The notes beneath the pieces are model-generated. The model saw nothing but the letters and a program-made list of their open reading frames with translations. It made no database searches and was not told the origin of the DNA. From Alphaproteobacteria bacterium (GTDB lineage: Bacteria > Pseudomonadota > Alphaproteobacteria > Caulobacterales > Caulobacteraceae), in the NCBI GenBank assembly GCA_018821435.1, contig JAHJME010000025.1:124001-188000 (forward strand): 64,000 nt of DNA. The letters are read 5' to 3'. The position numbers were made by a program, and so were the translations under genes. Positions 20,068-28,770 of the stretch are shown one piece after another (positions within the stretch are counted from its first letter, which is position 1; each line of letters starts with the position of its first letter).

Positions 20068-21069
20068 TCATTGGAAAGCCACGCCGACGCGCTCGATGAA
20101 CCAGAGCGCGGCGAAGCAGCCGATGGCGTAGGCGGGGACCAGCCGGGCCGGCTGGGAGAGATCGCGGGGCGTCATCGCCCGCAGTCGGCGCAGCGCCAGG
20201 ATGGCGGCGACGGCTAGGCCCACGAAGATCAGCTGGCCGATCTCGACGCCCAGGTTGAACAGGAACAGCGCCGCGACCACGCCCTGGGTCGGCAGGCCGA
20301 TCTCGGCCAGGGCGCCGGCGAAGGCCAGGCCGTGCAGCAGCCCGAAGGTGAAGGCCACGATCCACGGATGGCGGCGCGTCAGGCTGGGCTGGCCGGTGCG
20401 CAACAGCTCGGCGGCGACGAAGACGATGCTGAGCGCCACCAGGCTTTCGATCAGGGCGCTGGGCACGTGCACCCAGCCCAGGGCCGCGGCGGCCAGGGTC
20501 AGGCTGTGGGCGACGGTGAAGGCGGTGATCGCCGTGATCAGGTTGCGGTTGGCCCCCACCAGCAACAGCAGGCCCAGCACGAACGCCAGGTGGTCGATCC
20601 CCGCCAAAATGTGCTCGACGCCCAGCTTCAGATAGGCGGGCACGCCCGGCGCCGGCGGCGCGGAGAGCGCCAGGGCCAGCGTCGGATGGTCGGGCTTCAG
20701 CACCGCGTCGAGGCGGTGGCCATCTGCCAACTCCACCTGCACCAGGACGTCGGTGATCGTCTTCTCCAGGCCCATGATCGTCACCTGCTGCCCGTCCAGC
20801 GGCGTCGGCGATGCGATGGTCCAGGTGCGCACCAGGAAGCCGGGGGCCGCATATTCGTCGGTCGGCCGCGCCTCCAGCCAGCCGCTGGACAGGTGCGGCG
20901 ACAGCCGGATGGCGACGTCGCCCATCACCGGCTGTTTCCAGAACACCTGGTAGCGGCCCGGCGCCTGTTCGGTGATCTGTAGCAGGGCCGGCCGGACCTC
21001 ATGCGCCGTGGCCCACGCGGGCGCCACCAGCGCGAACAACATCACGATCAGGGCGGCCAGCCGGCTCAC
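20068..21069 (-). CDS. HupE/UreJ-family membrane protein
   Basis: A 333-residue protein: signal peptide (MFALVAPAWATA) followed by HEVRPALLQI, a periplasmic beta-rich domain to about 145, and six or so membrane helices starting at LKLGVEHILAGIDHLAFVLGLLLL. The histidine-containing GVEHILAGIDHL, FTVAHSLTL and FGLLHGLAFAGAL pattern is that of HupE/UreJ, often proposed as nickel or cobalt permeases. In this genomic setting with DUF3604 and a PPIase, metal supply to the lipoprotein is a guess. The start is GTG at 21069, overlapping the PPIase stop (GTGA). Confidence 0.88.
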   Translation of the reverse strand: MSRLAALIVMLFALVAPAWATAHEVRPALLQITEQAPGRYQVFWKQPVMGDVAIRLSPHLSSGWLEARPTDEYAAPGFLVRTWTIASPTPLDGQQVTIMGLEKTITDVLVQVELADGHRLDAVLKPDHPTLALALSAPPAPGVPAYLKLGVEHILAGIDHLAFVLGLLLLVGANRNLITAITAFTVAHSLTLAAAALGWVHVPSALIESLVALSIVFVAAELLRTGQPSLTRRHPWIVAFTFGLLHGLAFAGALAEIGLPTQGVVAALFLFNLGVEIGQLIFVGLAVAAILALRRLRAMTPRDLSQPARLVPAYAIGCFAALWFIERVGVAFQ

Positions 21070-21962
21070 TTCACGTCCTCGCGGACGATCCGATAGCGGC
21101 CGAGCAGACGGTCAATGGCCTCGGTGTTTGCCGTGCGCTGGGCGTTGGCCATGTAGTCCTCGTGGACCCGATCCTTCACCTCGGCGAACGCCGGCTTGCC
21201 GGCCGGCTCCCGCGCCAGGGCCCGCACCAGGTGCCAGCCGTAGCCCGAGCGGTACGGGCCGGACCACGCGCCCAGTGGCGCGGTCTCGAGGCGCCGCGCC
21301 ATGTCGCTGTCGCCGAACAGCCGCCGCGCCGCGTCTGGGGCCAGGCGGACGAATTCGCTCTGGTCGGGGAACGGATCGGCCTCCACGGCGCCGCCATTCT
21401 GCAGGACGGCAAGCGCCTGCTTCGCGCGCGCTTCGGGGTCGCCGGGCCGGTCGGGCGAGAAATAGAGGTGGGCGAAGCTGGTGCGGACCGGGGTGGCGTA
21501 GTCGGCGGCATGCGCGTCGAACCACGTCTCCAGCCGGCTTTCCGACGGCGTCGCCGGCAAGGCGCGGTCCTGGTGCAGGAATTCCACCTTCTGGGCGATG
21601 CGGCGGCGCACGATCTCGTCGTCGCGATCCAGGCCCAGGGCCACGCCCTCGCGGAACAGCGCCTCCTCGCGGGCGTAGCGCTCGACCACGCCTTCCAGCT
21701 CGGCGGGCGACGGGGTCTGGCCGAATTGCAGGCGGTATTTCTCGGAAAGCTCGGCTACGCGTTCGGGCGTCACCACGATCCGGTGGCGATCGTGCGCGGT
21801 CCGCCACGCCTGACCGGCGCCGAACAGCACCAGTCCCACCACGAAGAAATGCAGCAGCGGCTCACGCAGAATCCGGGCGATCCGCCCCTTCAGCCCGCGC
21901 GCCCCTGTCCGGGTGTCGCGCGCGGCCGGCCGATCGAGATCGATCACGCCCAACACCGCCAC
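21066..21962 (-). CDS. Membrane-anchored parvulin-type peptidyl-prolyl isomerase
   Basis: A 298-residue protein with one N-terminal membrane helix (LLHFFVVGLVLFGAGQAW, about 36-53), a helical region, and a parvulin-like domain with SFAHLYFSPDR near 160 and GPYRSGYGWHLVRAL near 240. It should act on exported proteins in the periplasm. The start is taken as GTG at 21962, preceded by AGGGA. It is first in an operon with HupE-like and DUF3604 genes and carries a CGGAA-N6-TTCAC site 19 bases upstream. Confidence 0.82.
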   Translation of the reverse strand: MAVLGVIDLDRPAARDTRTGARGLKGRIARILREPLLHFFVVGLVLFGAGQAWRTAHDRHRIVVTPERVAELSEKYRLQFGQTPSPAELEGVVERYAREEALFREGVALGLDRDDEIVRRRIAQKVEFLHQDRALPATPSESRLETWFDAHAADYATPVRTSFAHLYFSPDRPGDPEARAKQALAVLQNGGAVEADPFPDQSEFVRLAPDAARRLFGDSDMARRLETAPLGAWSGPYRSGYGWHLVRALAREPAGKPAFAEVKDRVHEDYMANAQRTANTEAIDRLLGRYRIVREDVK

Positions 21963-21980
21963 TCCCTAAGCAGCGATAAT

Positions 21981-21996
21981 GTGAACCTGAATTCCG
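21981..21996 (-). promoter_or_regulatory. Putative operator, CGGAA-N6-TTCAC type (site 1)
   Basis: Plus-strand GTGAA-CCTGAA-TTCCG, i.e. CGGAA-N6-TTCAC on the minus strand, 19 bases before the PPIase start. Closely related sites lie before four other leftward genes (30356, 32024, 43633, 46332). The regulator is unknown. Confidence 0.5.
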
Positions 21997-22019
21997 CTCC
22001 GAGCAAGCGGCGGTTGGGA

Positions 22020-23315
22020 TTATCCCCGGCGGATCGCCTGTTCGATCACCTTGGCGAAGGCGTCGGCCACCGGCGGGATCAGCGGCGCCGAGACGCAACG
22101 CAGGTCGTCATTCCGAGCATGGTGGAACCGGTGGCCGCCGAAGATGCCCATCACCGGGTCGTAACCGGCGCGCAGGATGCTGGCGAGTTCGCCGGCGGCG
22201 GCCTTCGGGTCGGCGGCGTAGGTCTGTTCAAGGCCGGGCTGACCGGCGAAGGCGGCCTTGCAGGCGTCCACCAGCGGCGGGCTGGCCAGCAGGTAGCGTT
22301 GCGGATCGGCGCTGGGCAGCGGCGCCAGCTGGGTCCCACGCTCGTGCCAGTCGCGGGCGGCGACATTGGCGCCCAGGTGAACCCACAGCGCGGTGTCGGC
22401 CGGCTTGGGGGCCAGGTGCTCGATGAACTGCTCGCCGCCGGCGTATTCGTACTCATGGCCGCTGGTCGCCACGAGGGCCAGGTTGACCGGCAGCTTGGCC
22501 TTGGCCGCCCAGGCCACCAGCAGCAGCCAGGCCGCCAGGCCCGAGCCGCGCTCGCCGACGCAGCCGAACCAGCCCGAGCGCGGGGTGGAGATCACCAGCG
22601 TCTTGGCCGCGCCGCGCGTCAGGGTGGCGGTGACGTTGAAGGCCGGGCGGCGGAACGACCGGCCGGGCATCTTGAAGATCGCGGTCGCGCCCTTGGCGGC
22701 GGCCTCGACGAACGGGTCGGCCTCGCGCGGCGCCAGCACGGCGACGGGAACCCGGAACAGCGGCTTATCGACGGGCGTGTTGAGCGCCAGCGCCTCGCCG
22801 GTCGGCCCGGTCGTGACCAGGATGACGGCCCGGGCGCCGGCCTCGGTCGCCGCGTTGACGCGCTTCTCGATCTCACCCTTGGCCGTGGACCAGCGGGCGT
22901 AGGGCAGAACCAGCAGCGCGATCTCCCCCTCCCCGCGCTTCGGGACGAACAGCCGGCCGCTCACCGCGCGGGTCGGCTCCACGATGGCCTGCGGGATCAG
23001 GGTGGCCGTGACGCCCCCCTCGAGACTCAGCGTCGGCGCCGTCCCCTCGTAGGCCGGCACGTCGAACGGCTGGCGCTCGCAGGCGTAGCCAAGCGCCTTC
23101 AGCTCGTCCTCGATCCAGGCGCCGCAGGCGATGTCGCCCGGCCCGCCGGCCGCCTTGTCGCCGAATCCGGCGTAGCGCTCGAGGATGCGCATGGCGTCGG
23201 TCTCCGAGCCGCCGGACTTGGGCGTCGCGCCGACGGCGGGGGCGGCGGCCAACAGGGTCGCGCCGACACCCAGGATGGCGCGGCGGGAAGCGGAGAGCGG
23301 TGAGGTCGGGTCCAT
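22020..23315 (-). CDS. Exported M28-like protein with atypical metal site
   Basis: A 431-residue protein with a Tat-like signal (SRRAILGVGATLLAAAPAVGA). A PA-like middle (ARAVILVTTGP) and overall layout resemble M28 aminopeptidases. The first ligand block is STPRSGWFGCVGERGSG instead of an HxD...D motif, and the usual Glu-Glu block is TSGHEYEYAGGEQF, whereas the last block GHRFHHARNDD still looks like an M28 His site. Catalysis is therefore uncertain. It is the third gene after a TonB receptor and an alpha/beta hydrolase, with 9 bases between stop and start. Confidence 0.65.
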   Translation of the reverse strand: MDPTSPLSASRRAILGVGATLLAAAPAVGATPKSGGSETDAMRILERYAGFGDKAAGGPGDIACGAWIEDELKALGYACERQPFDVPAYEGTAPTLSLEGGVTATLIPQAIVEPTRAVSGRLFVPKRGEGEIALLVLPYARWSTAKGEIEKRVNAATEAGARAVILVTTGPTGEALALNTPVDKPLFRVPVAVLAPREADPFVEAAAKGATAIFKMPGRSFRRPAFNVTATLTRGAAKTLVISTPRSGWFGCVGERGSGLAAWLLLVAWAAKAKLPVNLALVATSGHEYEYAGGEQFIEHLAPKPADTALWVHLGANVAARDWHERGTQLAPLPSADPQRYLLASPPLVDACKAAFAGQPGLEQTYAADPKAAAGELASILRAGYDPVMGIFGGHRFHHARNDDLRCVSAPLIPPVADAFAKVIEQAIRRG

Positions 23316-23324
23316 GAGCTGAGG

Positions 23325-24368
23325 CTAGCGGACGCCGTCGACCGGCGCGATGGGCGTCGGCGGGCCACAGCGGACGGCCTTCTGGTAGCCGTCGCCGGCG
23401 CCGGCCATCCGCGTCGGCAGGGCGCACAGCTCGGCGGCGGCGGCCTTGTCGTCCTTCAGATAGGCCCGCCAGAACCGGATCGTCTCGGCCTTCACGATCT
23501 CCATCTGCGGCGGATCGGTGGGCTTGAGCTGTCCACCCGCGCCCCGCCGCCCGCCGAACAGGCCGTGATCGGCGTCGGTCAGGATGATCAGGAATTGGTC
23601 CGGCCCCTTGATCGCCTGGAACGGCGTCGTCCGCTCGAACGGGCTCTTCTCCAGGTCGAACGGCGTCGCGTCGGCGGTGCCGGTGAAGTGCAGCATCGGG
23701 GTCTTCACGGCGGCGAAGGCGGTCGCCGGATCGTCGCCGCGTGGCTTGTTGGGACTGTAGGCGATGGCCGCCTTGATGCGCGGCTCGGCGAACTTCGTCG
23801 GCGGCGCGGCGCCCAGCACCCGCTGGCCCACCGCCACCAGGGTCGAGAGCGCGCCATACGAGTGGCCGGACATGCCGACGTGGGCCATGTCGGCCTTGGG
23901 ACCGAGTTGCGGATCCTTGGCAATCTGGTCCAGGGCGAAGGGCAGGTCGCCGTAACGGGCCTGGGCCACCGCCGGGTTCATGCCGGCGCGGCCGGCGGCG
24001 ACGACGCTCGCCGTGTCGGCCGGCCGGCCGCCGCCCATCAGCAGCCCGGTGTCCGAGCCCGCGTGCTGGAGGCACACGACCAGGAAGCCCGCTTCGGCCA
24101 CCGCCTGCAGGATGTAGGTCGACGCCTCGCGGCTGCCGCCCAGGCCGTGGCTGTGCACCACCACCGGGAACGGGCCCGCGCCCTTGGGCACATAGGCCTT
24201 GTAGGGCACGACCCGGCCGCCCCGCCCGGCGTCGATCCACTCGCCCCGCACGATCTCCACGCTGGAGGCCGCGGCCGCCGCGGCGGGTTGCTGCGCCGCG
24301 GCGGGTCCCACCGCCGGCGCCATGGTGATCAGCGCGGCGGCGAGCAGGAGAGTAGCGGCCCGGGTCAT
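23325..24368 (-). CDS. Exported alpha/beta hydrolase (PAF-acetylhydrolase/dienelactone-like)
   Basis: A 347-residue alpha/beta hydrolase with signal peptide (LLLAAALITMAPAVGPAAAQ). The oxyanion strand is FPVVVHSHGLGGSRE, the nucleophile elbow VGMSGHSYGALS (GHSYG), and the acid/base region DADHGLFGG. Such enzymes cleave esters or lactones. The start is ATG at 24368, just 4 bases after the TonB receptor stop; the ORF to 24479 would overlap it. The operon suggests a substrate brought in by that receptor. Confidence 0.8.
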   Translation of the reverse strand: MTRAATLLLAAALITMAPAVGPAAAQQPAAAAAASSVEIVRGEWIDAGRGGRVVPYKAYVPKGAGPFPVVVHSHGLGGSREASTYILQAVAEAGFLVVCLQHAGSDTGLLMGGGRPADTASVVAAGRAGMNPAVAQARYGDLPFALDQIAKDPQLGPKADMAHVGMSGHSYGALSTLVAVGQRVLGAAPPTKFAEPRIKAAIAYSPNKPRGDDPATAFAAVKTPMLHFTGTADATPFDLEKSPFERTTPFQAIKGPDQFLIILTDADHGLFGGRRGAGGQLKPTDPPQMEIVKAETIRFWRAYLKDDKAAAAELCALPTRMAGAGDGYQKAVRCGPPTPIAPVDGVR

Positions 24369-24372
24369 CGGC

Positions 24373-26592
24373 CTACCACGCGTAGCGGAGCTGGGCGCCG
24401 TAGGTGCGGGGCAGGTTCCAGCGCCGGGTCGTCGCGGCGTTGAACACGATATAGGCCTCGTCGCCGGCGTTGTTGGCATAGGCGGAAACCTCCCACGGCC
24501 CCCGCTTCACGCCGGCCCGCACGTCGAACATCTGGTAGTCCTCCAGCTTCGGCGTCTGGGCGATTTCCTGCACGCCGCCCCAGCGGCCGTTGCCCTTGAT
24601 GTTGAAGAAGCCGACGTAGTCGTCGAACAGGTCGCGCTGGTAGTTGAGGTTGAACGTGCCGGTCCAGTCGGGCCGCTGCGGGCCGGCCTTGCCGGCGTCC
24701 GGGCCCGACTTGATGTGGCCGCCCTGGCGCGAGCCGCCGATCGTGCCGCGCGCCGTGCCGCCGAACAGCTCTGCGGCGAAGGTCAGTTCGGCCTCCAGGC
24801 CCCAAAGCTCGGCCTTGCCGGCGTTGTAGGCGAAGGCCGTCGCCTGGACCGGGCATTGCACGAAGCCGACGCGGCAGCCGTTGTCGCCCTGGACCAACAG
24901 GTCGTCGACGTCGGTCTGGTAGGCCGAGACGCTGAGGAACAGGCGCCGGGCCAGGTTGCCCTTCGCGCCGACCTCATAGGACATCACCTTCTCGTCGTTG
25001 AAGGTCGCGGGGATGGCGATGGGCTGACGCGGATCGCCCAGGGCCAGGTTGAAGCCGCCGGCCCGATAGGCCGTGCCGATCTTGGCGTAGGTGAGCCAGC
25101 CGGCCAGCTTGTAGGACGCCGTGACGTTGTACGAGAAATCGTGGGTCTTGCGGCCGGTGTCGATGGCGAAGCCCGTGCCCGAGGGCCGGCCCGTCCCGAA
25201 GTCGATCCGGTTCGAGACCAGGTCCTTGTCGTCGCTGGTGTAGCGGCCTTCCGCCGTGACATTGAACGCTTCGCTGAAGTCGTAGCCCGCCGAGCCGTAG
25301 GCGGCCCAGGAGACGAAATCGAGCCGGCTGACGCCCACCGTGCCGATCGACCGGCCGTTGGCCGCGGTCGGCGGGCCGGCCAGGGTGTTCTGGTACTTGT
25401 CGTTCAGGTCGTAATATTCGAACCCGCCCAGCCAGCTGAAGCCGCCGATCGGATTGCCGGCCAGGTGGACGTCCTGGAAGAACACCCTGGCGTAGTCGTT
25501 CTGCGAGCCGCCCAGGTTGGGATCGCCCTGCACCTGCCCCGGCGCAACCAGGCCTGCCGCGGCGACCTGGGCCAGGAACTGCGGCGAGGTGGCGTCGCGG
25601 TCATAGGCGTTCTGCGAGCGGCGCTCGCGCAGCGCCGACGTCGACGTCAGCGTGCCGAAGCCCAGGTCGTAATCCAGGGTCAGCTCGGCGTAGTTCACCT
25701 GCTGCTTCGCCGAGGACGGGTGGTTCCAGGAGACGTTGTATTTGTCCTGGAAGACGCCGCGCGGATAGATCGGGTTGGTCCCGGCGGGGATCAGCAGTTG
25801 GTACATCAGGCCGGGAAGCTGATCGCGGCCGTGCTCGACCAGCAGGTTGGCCTTGAACGGACCGTTGTCGTAGGCGACTTGCGCCCGATAGATCTCGGTC
25901 TCCTGGCGGTCGAAGTACTCGTCGCGGACCGGGTTGTAGTAGAAGCCCTTGCTCTGCTTCATCAGGTTGGCGCCCAGGCGCACCGCCCAGTTCTCGTTGA
26001 TCGGCTGGTTGACCACCAGCTGGCCTTCGAAGCGGTCGTTGTTGGCCGCCTCGATCAGGGCAAAGCCCTCCGCCTTGTCCTTCGGCCGCTGCGAGACGAT
26101 GTTGATCGAGCCGCCGACGGCGTTGCGCCCGTTCAGCGCCCCCTGCACGCCGCGCAGCACCTCGATGGCGCCCACGTCGAAGAAGTCCGGCTTGGAGAAC
26201 GTGCGGCCGCCGACGTAGCCGCCGCCGATGTAGACCCCGTTCCGGTAGAGGCCGACCGCCGAGTCCGCCGCCGTCGCGCGGCTGGTGCCGGAGCCCCGGA
26301 TCGAGACCTCCGAGGTCACCGGGTTTGAGGTGTTGGCGAAGTTCACCGCCGGCACGTTCGACAACAGCGACTGGGTGTTGGCGATGCCGCCCATGGCCTG
26401 GATCTGCTCGGCGCCGAACGCGGTGCCGGCGGCGGGCACTTCGCGCAGGCTCTCCTCGCGCTTCCGTGCCGTGATCACGACTTCTTCCAGCTCGACGTCG
26501 CTGCCGCCGGTGGTCTGGGCGTAGGCCGGCGCGGCCATGGCGCAGCAGATGGCGACGATGGACGCGCTCTTCAGGACCTGTGTTCTGGTCAT
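24373..26592 (-). CDS. TonB-dependent outer-membrane receptor 1
   Basis: A 739-residue receptor: signal peptide ending APAYAQ, TonB box-like LEEVVITARKREESLREVP, plug domain (to about 170, with FFDVGAIEVLRGVQGALNGRNAVGGSINI), then a 22-strand-type barrel ending in aromatic W. It should import a substrate too large for porins, using TonB energy. It heads the operon with the alpha/beta hydrolase and M28-like genes. Candidate operator dyads lie in the 162-base upstream gap. Substrate unknown. Confidence 0.92.
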   Translation of the reverse strand: MTRTQVLKSASIVAICCAMAAPAYAQTTGGSDVELEEVVITARKREESLREVPAAGTAFGAEQIQAMGGIANTQSLLSNVPAVNFANTSNPVTSEVSIRGSGTSRATAADSAVGLYRNGVYIGGGYVGGRTFSKPDFFDVGAIEVLRGVQGALNGRNAVGGSINIVSQRPKDKAEGFALIEAANNDRFEGQLVVNQPINENWAVRLGANLMKQSKGFYYNPVRDEYFDRQETEIYRAQVAYDNGPFKANLLVEHGRDQLPGLMYQLLIPAGTNPIYPRGVFQDKYNVSWNHPSSAKQQVNYAELTLDYDLGFGTLTSTSALRERRSQNAYDRDATSPQFLAQVAAAGLVAPGQVQGDPNLGGSQNDYARVFFQDVHLAGNPIGGFSWLGGFEYYDLNDKYQNTLAGPPTAANGRSIGTVGVSRLDFVSWAAYGSAGYDFSEAFNVTAEGRYTSDDKDLVSNRIDFGTGRPSGTGFAIDTGRKTHDFSYNVTASYKLAGWLTYAKIGTAYRAGGFNLALGDPRQPIAIPATFNDEKVMSYEVGAKGNLARRLFLSVSAYQTDVDDLLVQGDNGCRVGFVQCPVQATAFAYNAGKAELWGLEAELTFAAELFGGTARGTIGGSRQGGHIKSGPDAGKAGPQRPDWTGTFNLNYQRDLFDDYVGFFNIKGNGRWGGVQEIAQTPKLEDYQMFDVRAGVKRGPWEVSAYANNAGDEAYIVFNAATTRRWNLPRTYGAQLRYAW

Positions 26593-26627
26593 CTCAATCC
26601 CCCTGGGTCCCGCGTCGTGCTTTACGC

Positions 26628-26667
26628 TGTTACTGCGCGGTGACAGTCGTCAGGAAACTAACGACTG
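26628..26667. promoter_or_regulatory. Two overlapping dyads in the divergent TonB receptor 1 promoter
   Basis: TGTTAC-N6-GTGACA (26628-26645, one mismatch) is followed by CAGTCGT-N10-ACGACTG (26644-26667, perfect arms). They sit between the TonB receptor start (26592) and the rightward gene at 26755, a place suited to a TetR-like or similar dimeric regulator. Confidence 0.45.
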
Positions 26668-26754
26668 GGGCGGCGCATTTCCAATGCCCGCAAGGCTTGG
26701 AGCCATAGCGCTCTGTCCGCTTGACGCGCGCGCGACGCGCCCGAGAGTGGGGCC

Positions 26755-27474
26755 ATGACAGTCGACCGTAGACGCTGGCTCGCCGGCGCGGGCGCGGCCG
26801 CCCTGGCCCCAGCTCTGATCCCCAACATGGCCAAGGCCGCCGGAGCGACACGGATGTACGACTACCTGTTCCTCGACCTGGAGGCGCCCGCCGGGACGCC
26901 GCCGTCAAAGGCCTATGCCGACCAGGTGCGCGCCCGCGCAGCGGGCATCGCGGCGGCCGGCGGCGAGGTGCTGGGGTTGTTCACCCCTCAATTGGGCTGG
27001 CATGCGCGCCAGGCGGCGCTGCTGGTCGGCTGGAAGCCCGACGCGCCGGGCCGCGAGGAGGAGATCGACGCGCTGCAAAAGCTGGGCGCCGTCGGCAAGG
27101 TCGAGCGCCACCGGCTGGCCGCCACGGCTCGCCCGGCGGCCACGGACCGGCCGAAGCCCGGCGGCATCTATGTCCACCGCTGGTTCGTCATCGGCGCGGA
27201 GGACCAGGCCGAGGTCGTGGCCCTGTCGGTGGAGGGCTGGCGCGACTTCGAGGCGCGGTTCGACACCAACATCTTCGGGCTGTTCGCCGCCGAGCGCTCG
27301 GCGGCCGACAAGGCGGCGGGGGTCACCCGCCTGCTGCTGACGACCCGCTACAAGGACCACGGGGTCTGGGAGACCTCGCGCGACCCGTCCACCGCGGCCA
27401 TGGCCGCCTTCGCGCGCCGCCAGAAACTGACCCGCGACACCTGGGCGGCCAGCACGCTGCTGACGGTGCTTTAG
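26755..27474 (+). CDS. Exported protein, possible NIPSNAP-like dimeric alpha/beta barrel
   Basis: A 239-residue protein with a twin-arginine-like signal (RRRWLAGAGAAALAPALIP). The body seems to contain two ferredoxin-like halves: LFTPQLGWHARQAALLVGW and, after about residue 140, GGIYVHRWFVIGAEDQAEVVALS with RLLLTTRYKDHGVWETSR, which recall NIPSNAP/dimeric alpha-beta barrel proteins. No catalytic residues can be named. It is divergent from TonB receptor 1 and overlaps the end of the convergent NTF2-like gene by 4 bases. Confidence 0.6.
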   Translation: MTVDRRRWLAGAGAAALAPALIPNMAKAAGATRMYDYLFLDLEAPAGTPPSKAYADQVRARAAGIAAAGGEVLGLFTPQLGWHARQAALLVGWKPDAPGREEEIDALQKLGAVGKVERHRLAATARPAATDRPKPGGIYVHRWFVIGAEDQAEVVALSVEGWRDFEARFDTNIFGLFAAERSAADKAAGVTRLLLTTRYKDHGVWETSRDPSTAAMAAFARRQKLTRDTWAASTLLTVL

Positions 27475-27965
27475 GGCGCGAAACTCGAGCGGCCCTGGAT
27501 CCCCCAGCGGTTCTCCAGGCGGGTGACGATGTAGATGCTGTCGAAGCCGCCGATCACCGTGCCGTCCTTGCGGAAGCGGCTGAAGCGGGTGTCGATGTGC
27601 ACCTTGTCGGCGCCGGCGTGGATGATGTTCCGCCGCTGCCAGGCCGAGTGGTCCCAGTCGCTGAGCGCGCCGGTCGTGAACATCTCGGGCTTGTGATAGC
27701 CGGGGTTGATGATCGTCACCTTGCTGGACGCGAACCGCACGTGCGGGAAGTTGAAGGTGTCCTCATAGGCCTTCAGGTCGCGGGCGTTGAACGCCGTCAT
27801 GAAGGCGTCCAGCCGGCCCTGCGCGGCGGCGATCTCGGCGGCGAACTTGGCGTGCTCGGGCGCGACCGGCGGCGCGGCCACCGACTGGCCCAGCGCCGGC
27901 GCGGCGGCGGCCATCGCGGCGCCGACGACCCCAGCTCCCAGAATAGCGTCCCTGCGGCTGACCAT
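27471..27965 (-). CDS. Exported NTF2/SnoaL-like protein
   Basis: A 164-residue protein with a Tat-type signal (SRRDAILGAGVVGAAMAAAAPALG). The body QGRLDAFMTAFNARDLKAYEDTFNFPHVRFASSKVTII and FRKDGTVIGGFDSIYIVTRLENRWGIQGRSSFAP fits an NTF2-like small barrel fold, seen in binding proteins and isomerases. ATG at 27965 follows GGAGG; the longer ORF to 28406 runs under the TetR gene. It lies 26 bases after that TetR gene and is probably co-transcribed with it. Confidence 0.7.
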   Translation of the reverse strand: MVSRRDAILGAGVVGAAMAAAAPALGQSVAAPPVAPEHAKFAAEIAAAQGRLDAFMTAFNARDLKAYEDTFNFPHVRFASSKVTIINPGYHKPEMFTTGALSDWDHSAWQRRNIIHAGADKVHIDTRFSRFRKDGTVIGGFDSIYIVTRLENRWGIQGRSSFAP

Positions 27966-27991
27966 GGCGATCCCTCCGTTGTTCTCGTTGT

Positions 27992-28678
27992 TCAAAGCGT
28001 CAGTCCCTCGGTGTCGAACGGCCATTCCTGCTCGGGCGAATCCAGGTTGAGCAGTTCGGCCGCGTTGTGGCGCCAGGCGCGCATCATCTGGCCGCACCAG
28101 CGCAGGAACATCTCGTCCTTGGCCGGCTCGCCGCGCTCGACCCAATAGGCCAGGGCGTCGTTGCAGAACGAGATCATCGGCTCCAGCGACAGCTCCAGCA
28201 GGGCGGGACGCTCGGTCCGTGGCGGCGGCTGGTCCGGATACCAGAGCAGCCCGCGCAGCCGCTGGCCGGTGCGCCGGCGCAGCAGCGCATGGCTGGCCTG
28301 ATAGGCGGGGTTCTGGTCGCCGTGGCGGACCAGCAGGATGAAGCCGTCCTCGAACGACCGCGCCGCCGCCAGCGACTTGCGCATGCCGCCGCCGTAGCCC
28401 TTCCACGGCTTGGCGTCCTGGGCGTTCAGCCGGCGCAGGGTCTCGGCGAAGATCCCCTGGATCAGGGCGTCCTTGGAGGGAAAGCGGCGGTACAGCACCA
28501 CCTTGGTGACGCCCGAGGCCGCGGCGACCTGCTCCATGGTGGCGCCGGCCAGGCCGTATTGCCGGAAGACGCCGGCGGCCGTCCGCATGAACGCCTCGCG
28601 GCGCTCGGCCTCGCGGGCGGAGCGGGCGCCGCCGAACGGCTCGGGGTCTTCATTGGCGGCGACGAGGGCTTTGGACAT
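27992..28678 (-). CDS. TetR-family regulator 1
   Basis: A 228-residue TetR-type repressor. The HTH occupies about residues 30-76 (AGVFRQYGLAGATMEQVAAASGVTKVVLYRRFPSKDALIQGI). The C-terminal ligand/dimer region is not diagnostic. ATG at 28678 is the family-like start; the open frame upstream to 30028 is a shadow inside the sulfatase gene. It precedes the NTF2-like gene on the same strand. Targets unknown; the dyads at 26628-26667 are one candidate. Confidence 0.87.
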   Translation of the reverse strand: MSKALVAANEDPEPFGGARSAREAERREAFMRTAAGVFRQYGLAGATMEQVAAASGVTKVVLYRRFPSKDALIQGIFAETLRRLNAQDAKPWKGYGGGMRKSLAAARSFEDGFILLVRHGDQNPAYQASHALLRRRTGQRLRGLLWYPDQPPPRTERPALLELSLEPMISFCNDALAYWVERGEPAKDEMFLRWCGQMMRAWRHNAAELLNLDSPEQEWPFDTEGLTL

Positions 28679-28750
28679 GCGCGGACGGGTTTCGAACTCC
28701 TGGTCGGACAACCTTGCACAGTGTCGCGAGCCCGGCCACGCCATCGCCGG

Positions 28751-28765
28751 ATAGCTCCGGGCTAT
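28751..28765. promoter_or_regulatory. T-N11-A palindrome upstream of TetR 1 (LysR-box-like)
   Basis: ATAGC-TCCGG-GCTAT, a perfect five-base dyad containing T-N11-A. It lies between the sulfatase stop (28771) and the TetR gene start (28678). A near-identical sequence lies at 31320 and a weaker one at the LysR start (30399). Confidence 0.45.
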
Positions 28766-28770
28766 GCGGG

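Noticed and set aside
18023..20131. Long plus-strand ORF opposite the DUF3604 gene
   Set aside because: Low-complexity Arg/Gly/Val translation; the minus strand encodes a recognisable lipoprotein with a good ribosome site.
24322..26328. Long plus-strand ORF opposite TonB receptor 1
   Set aside because: Antisense shadow; the receptor on the minus strand is unmistakable.
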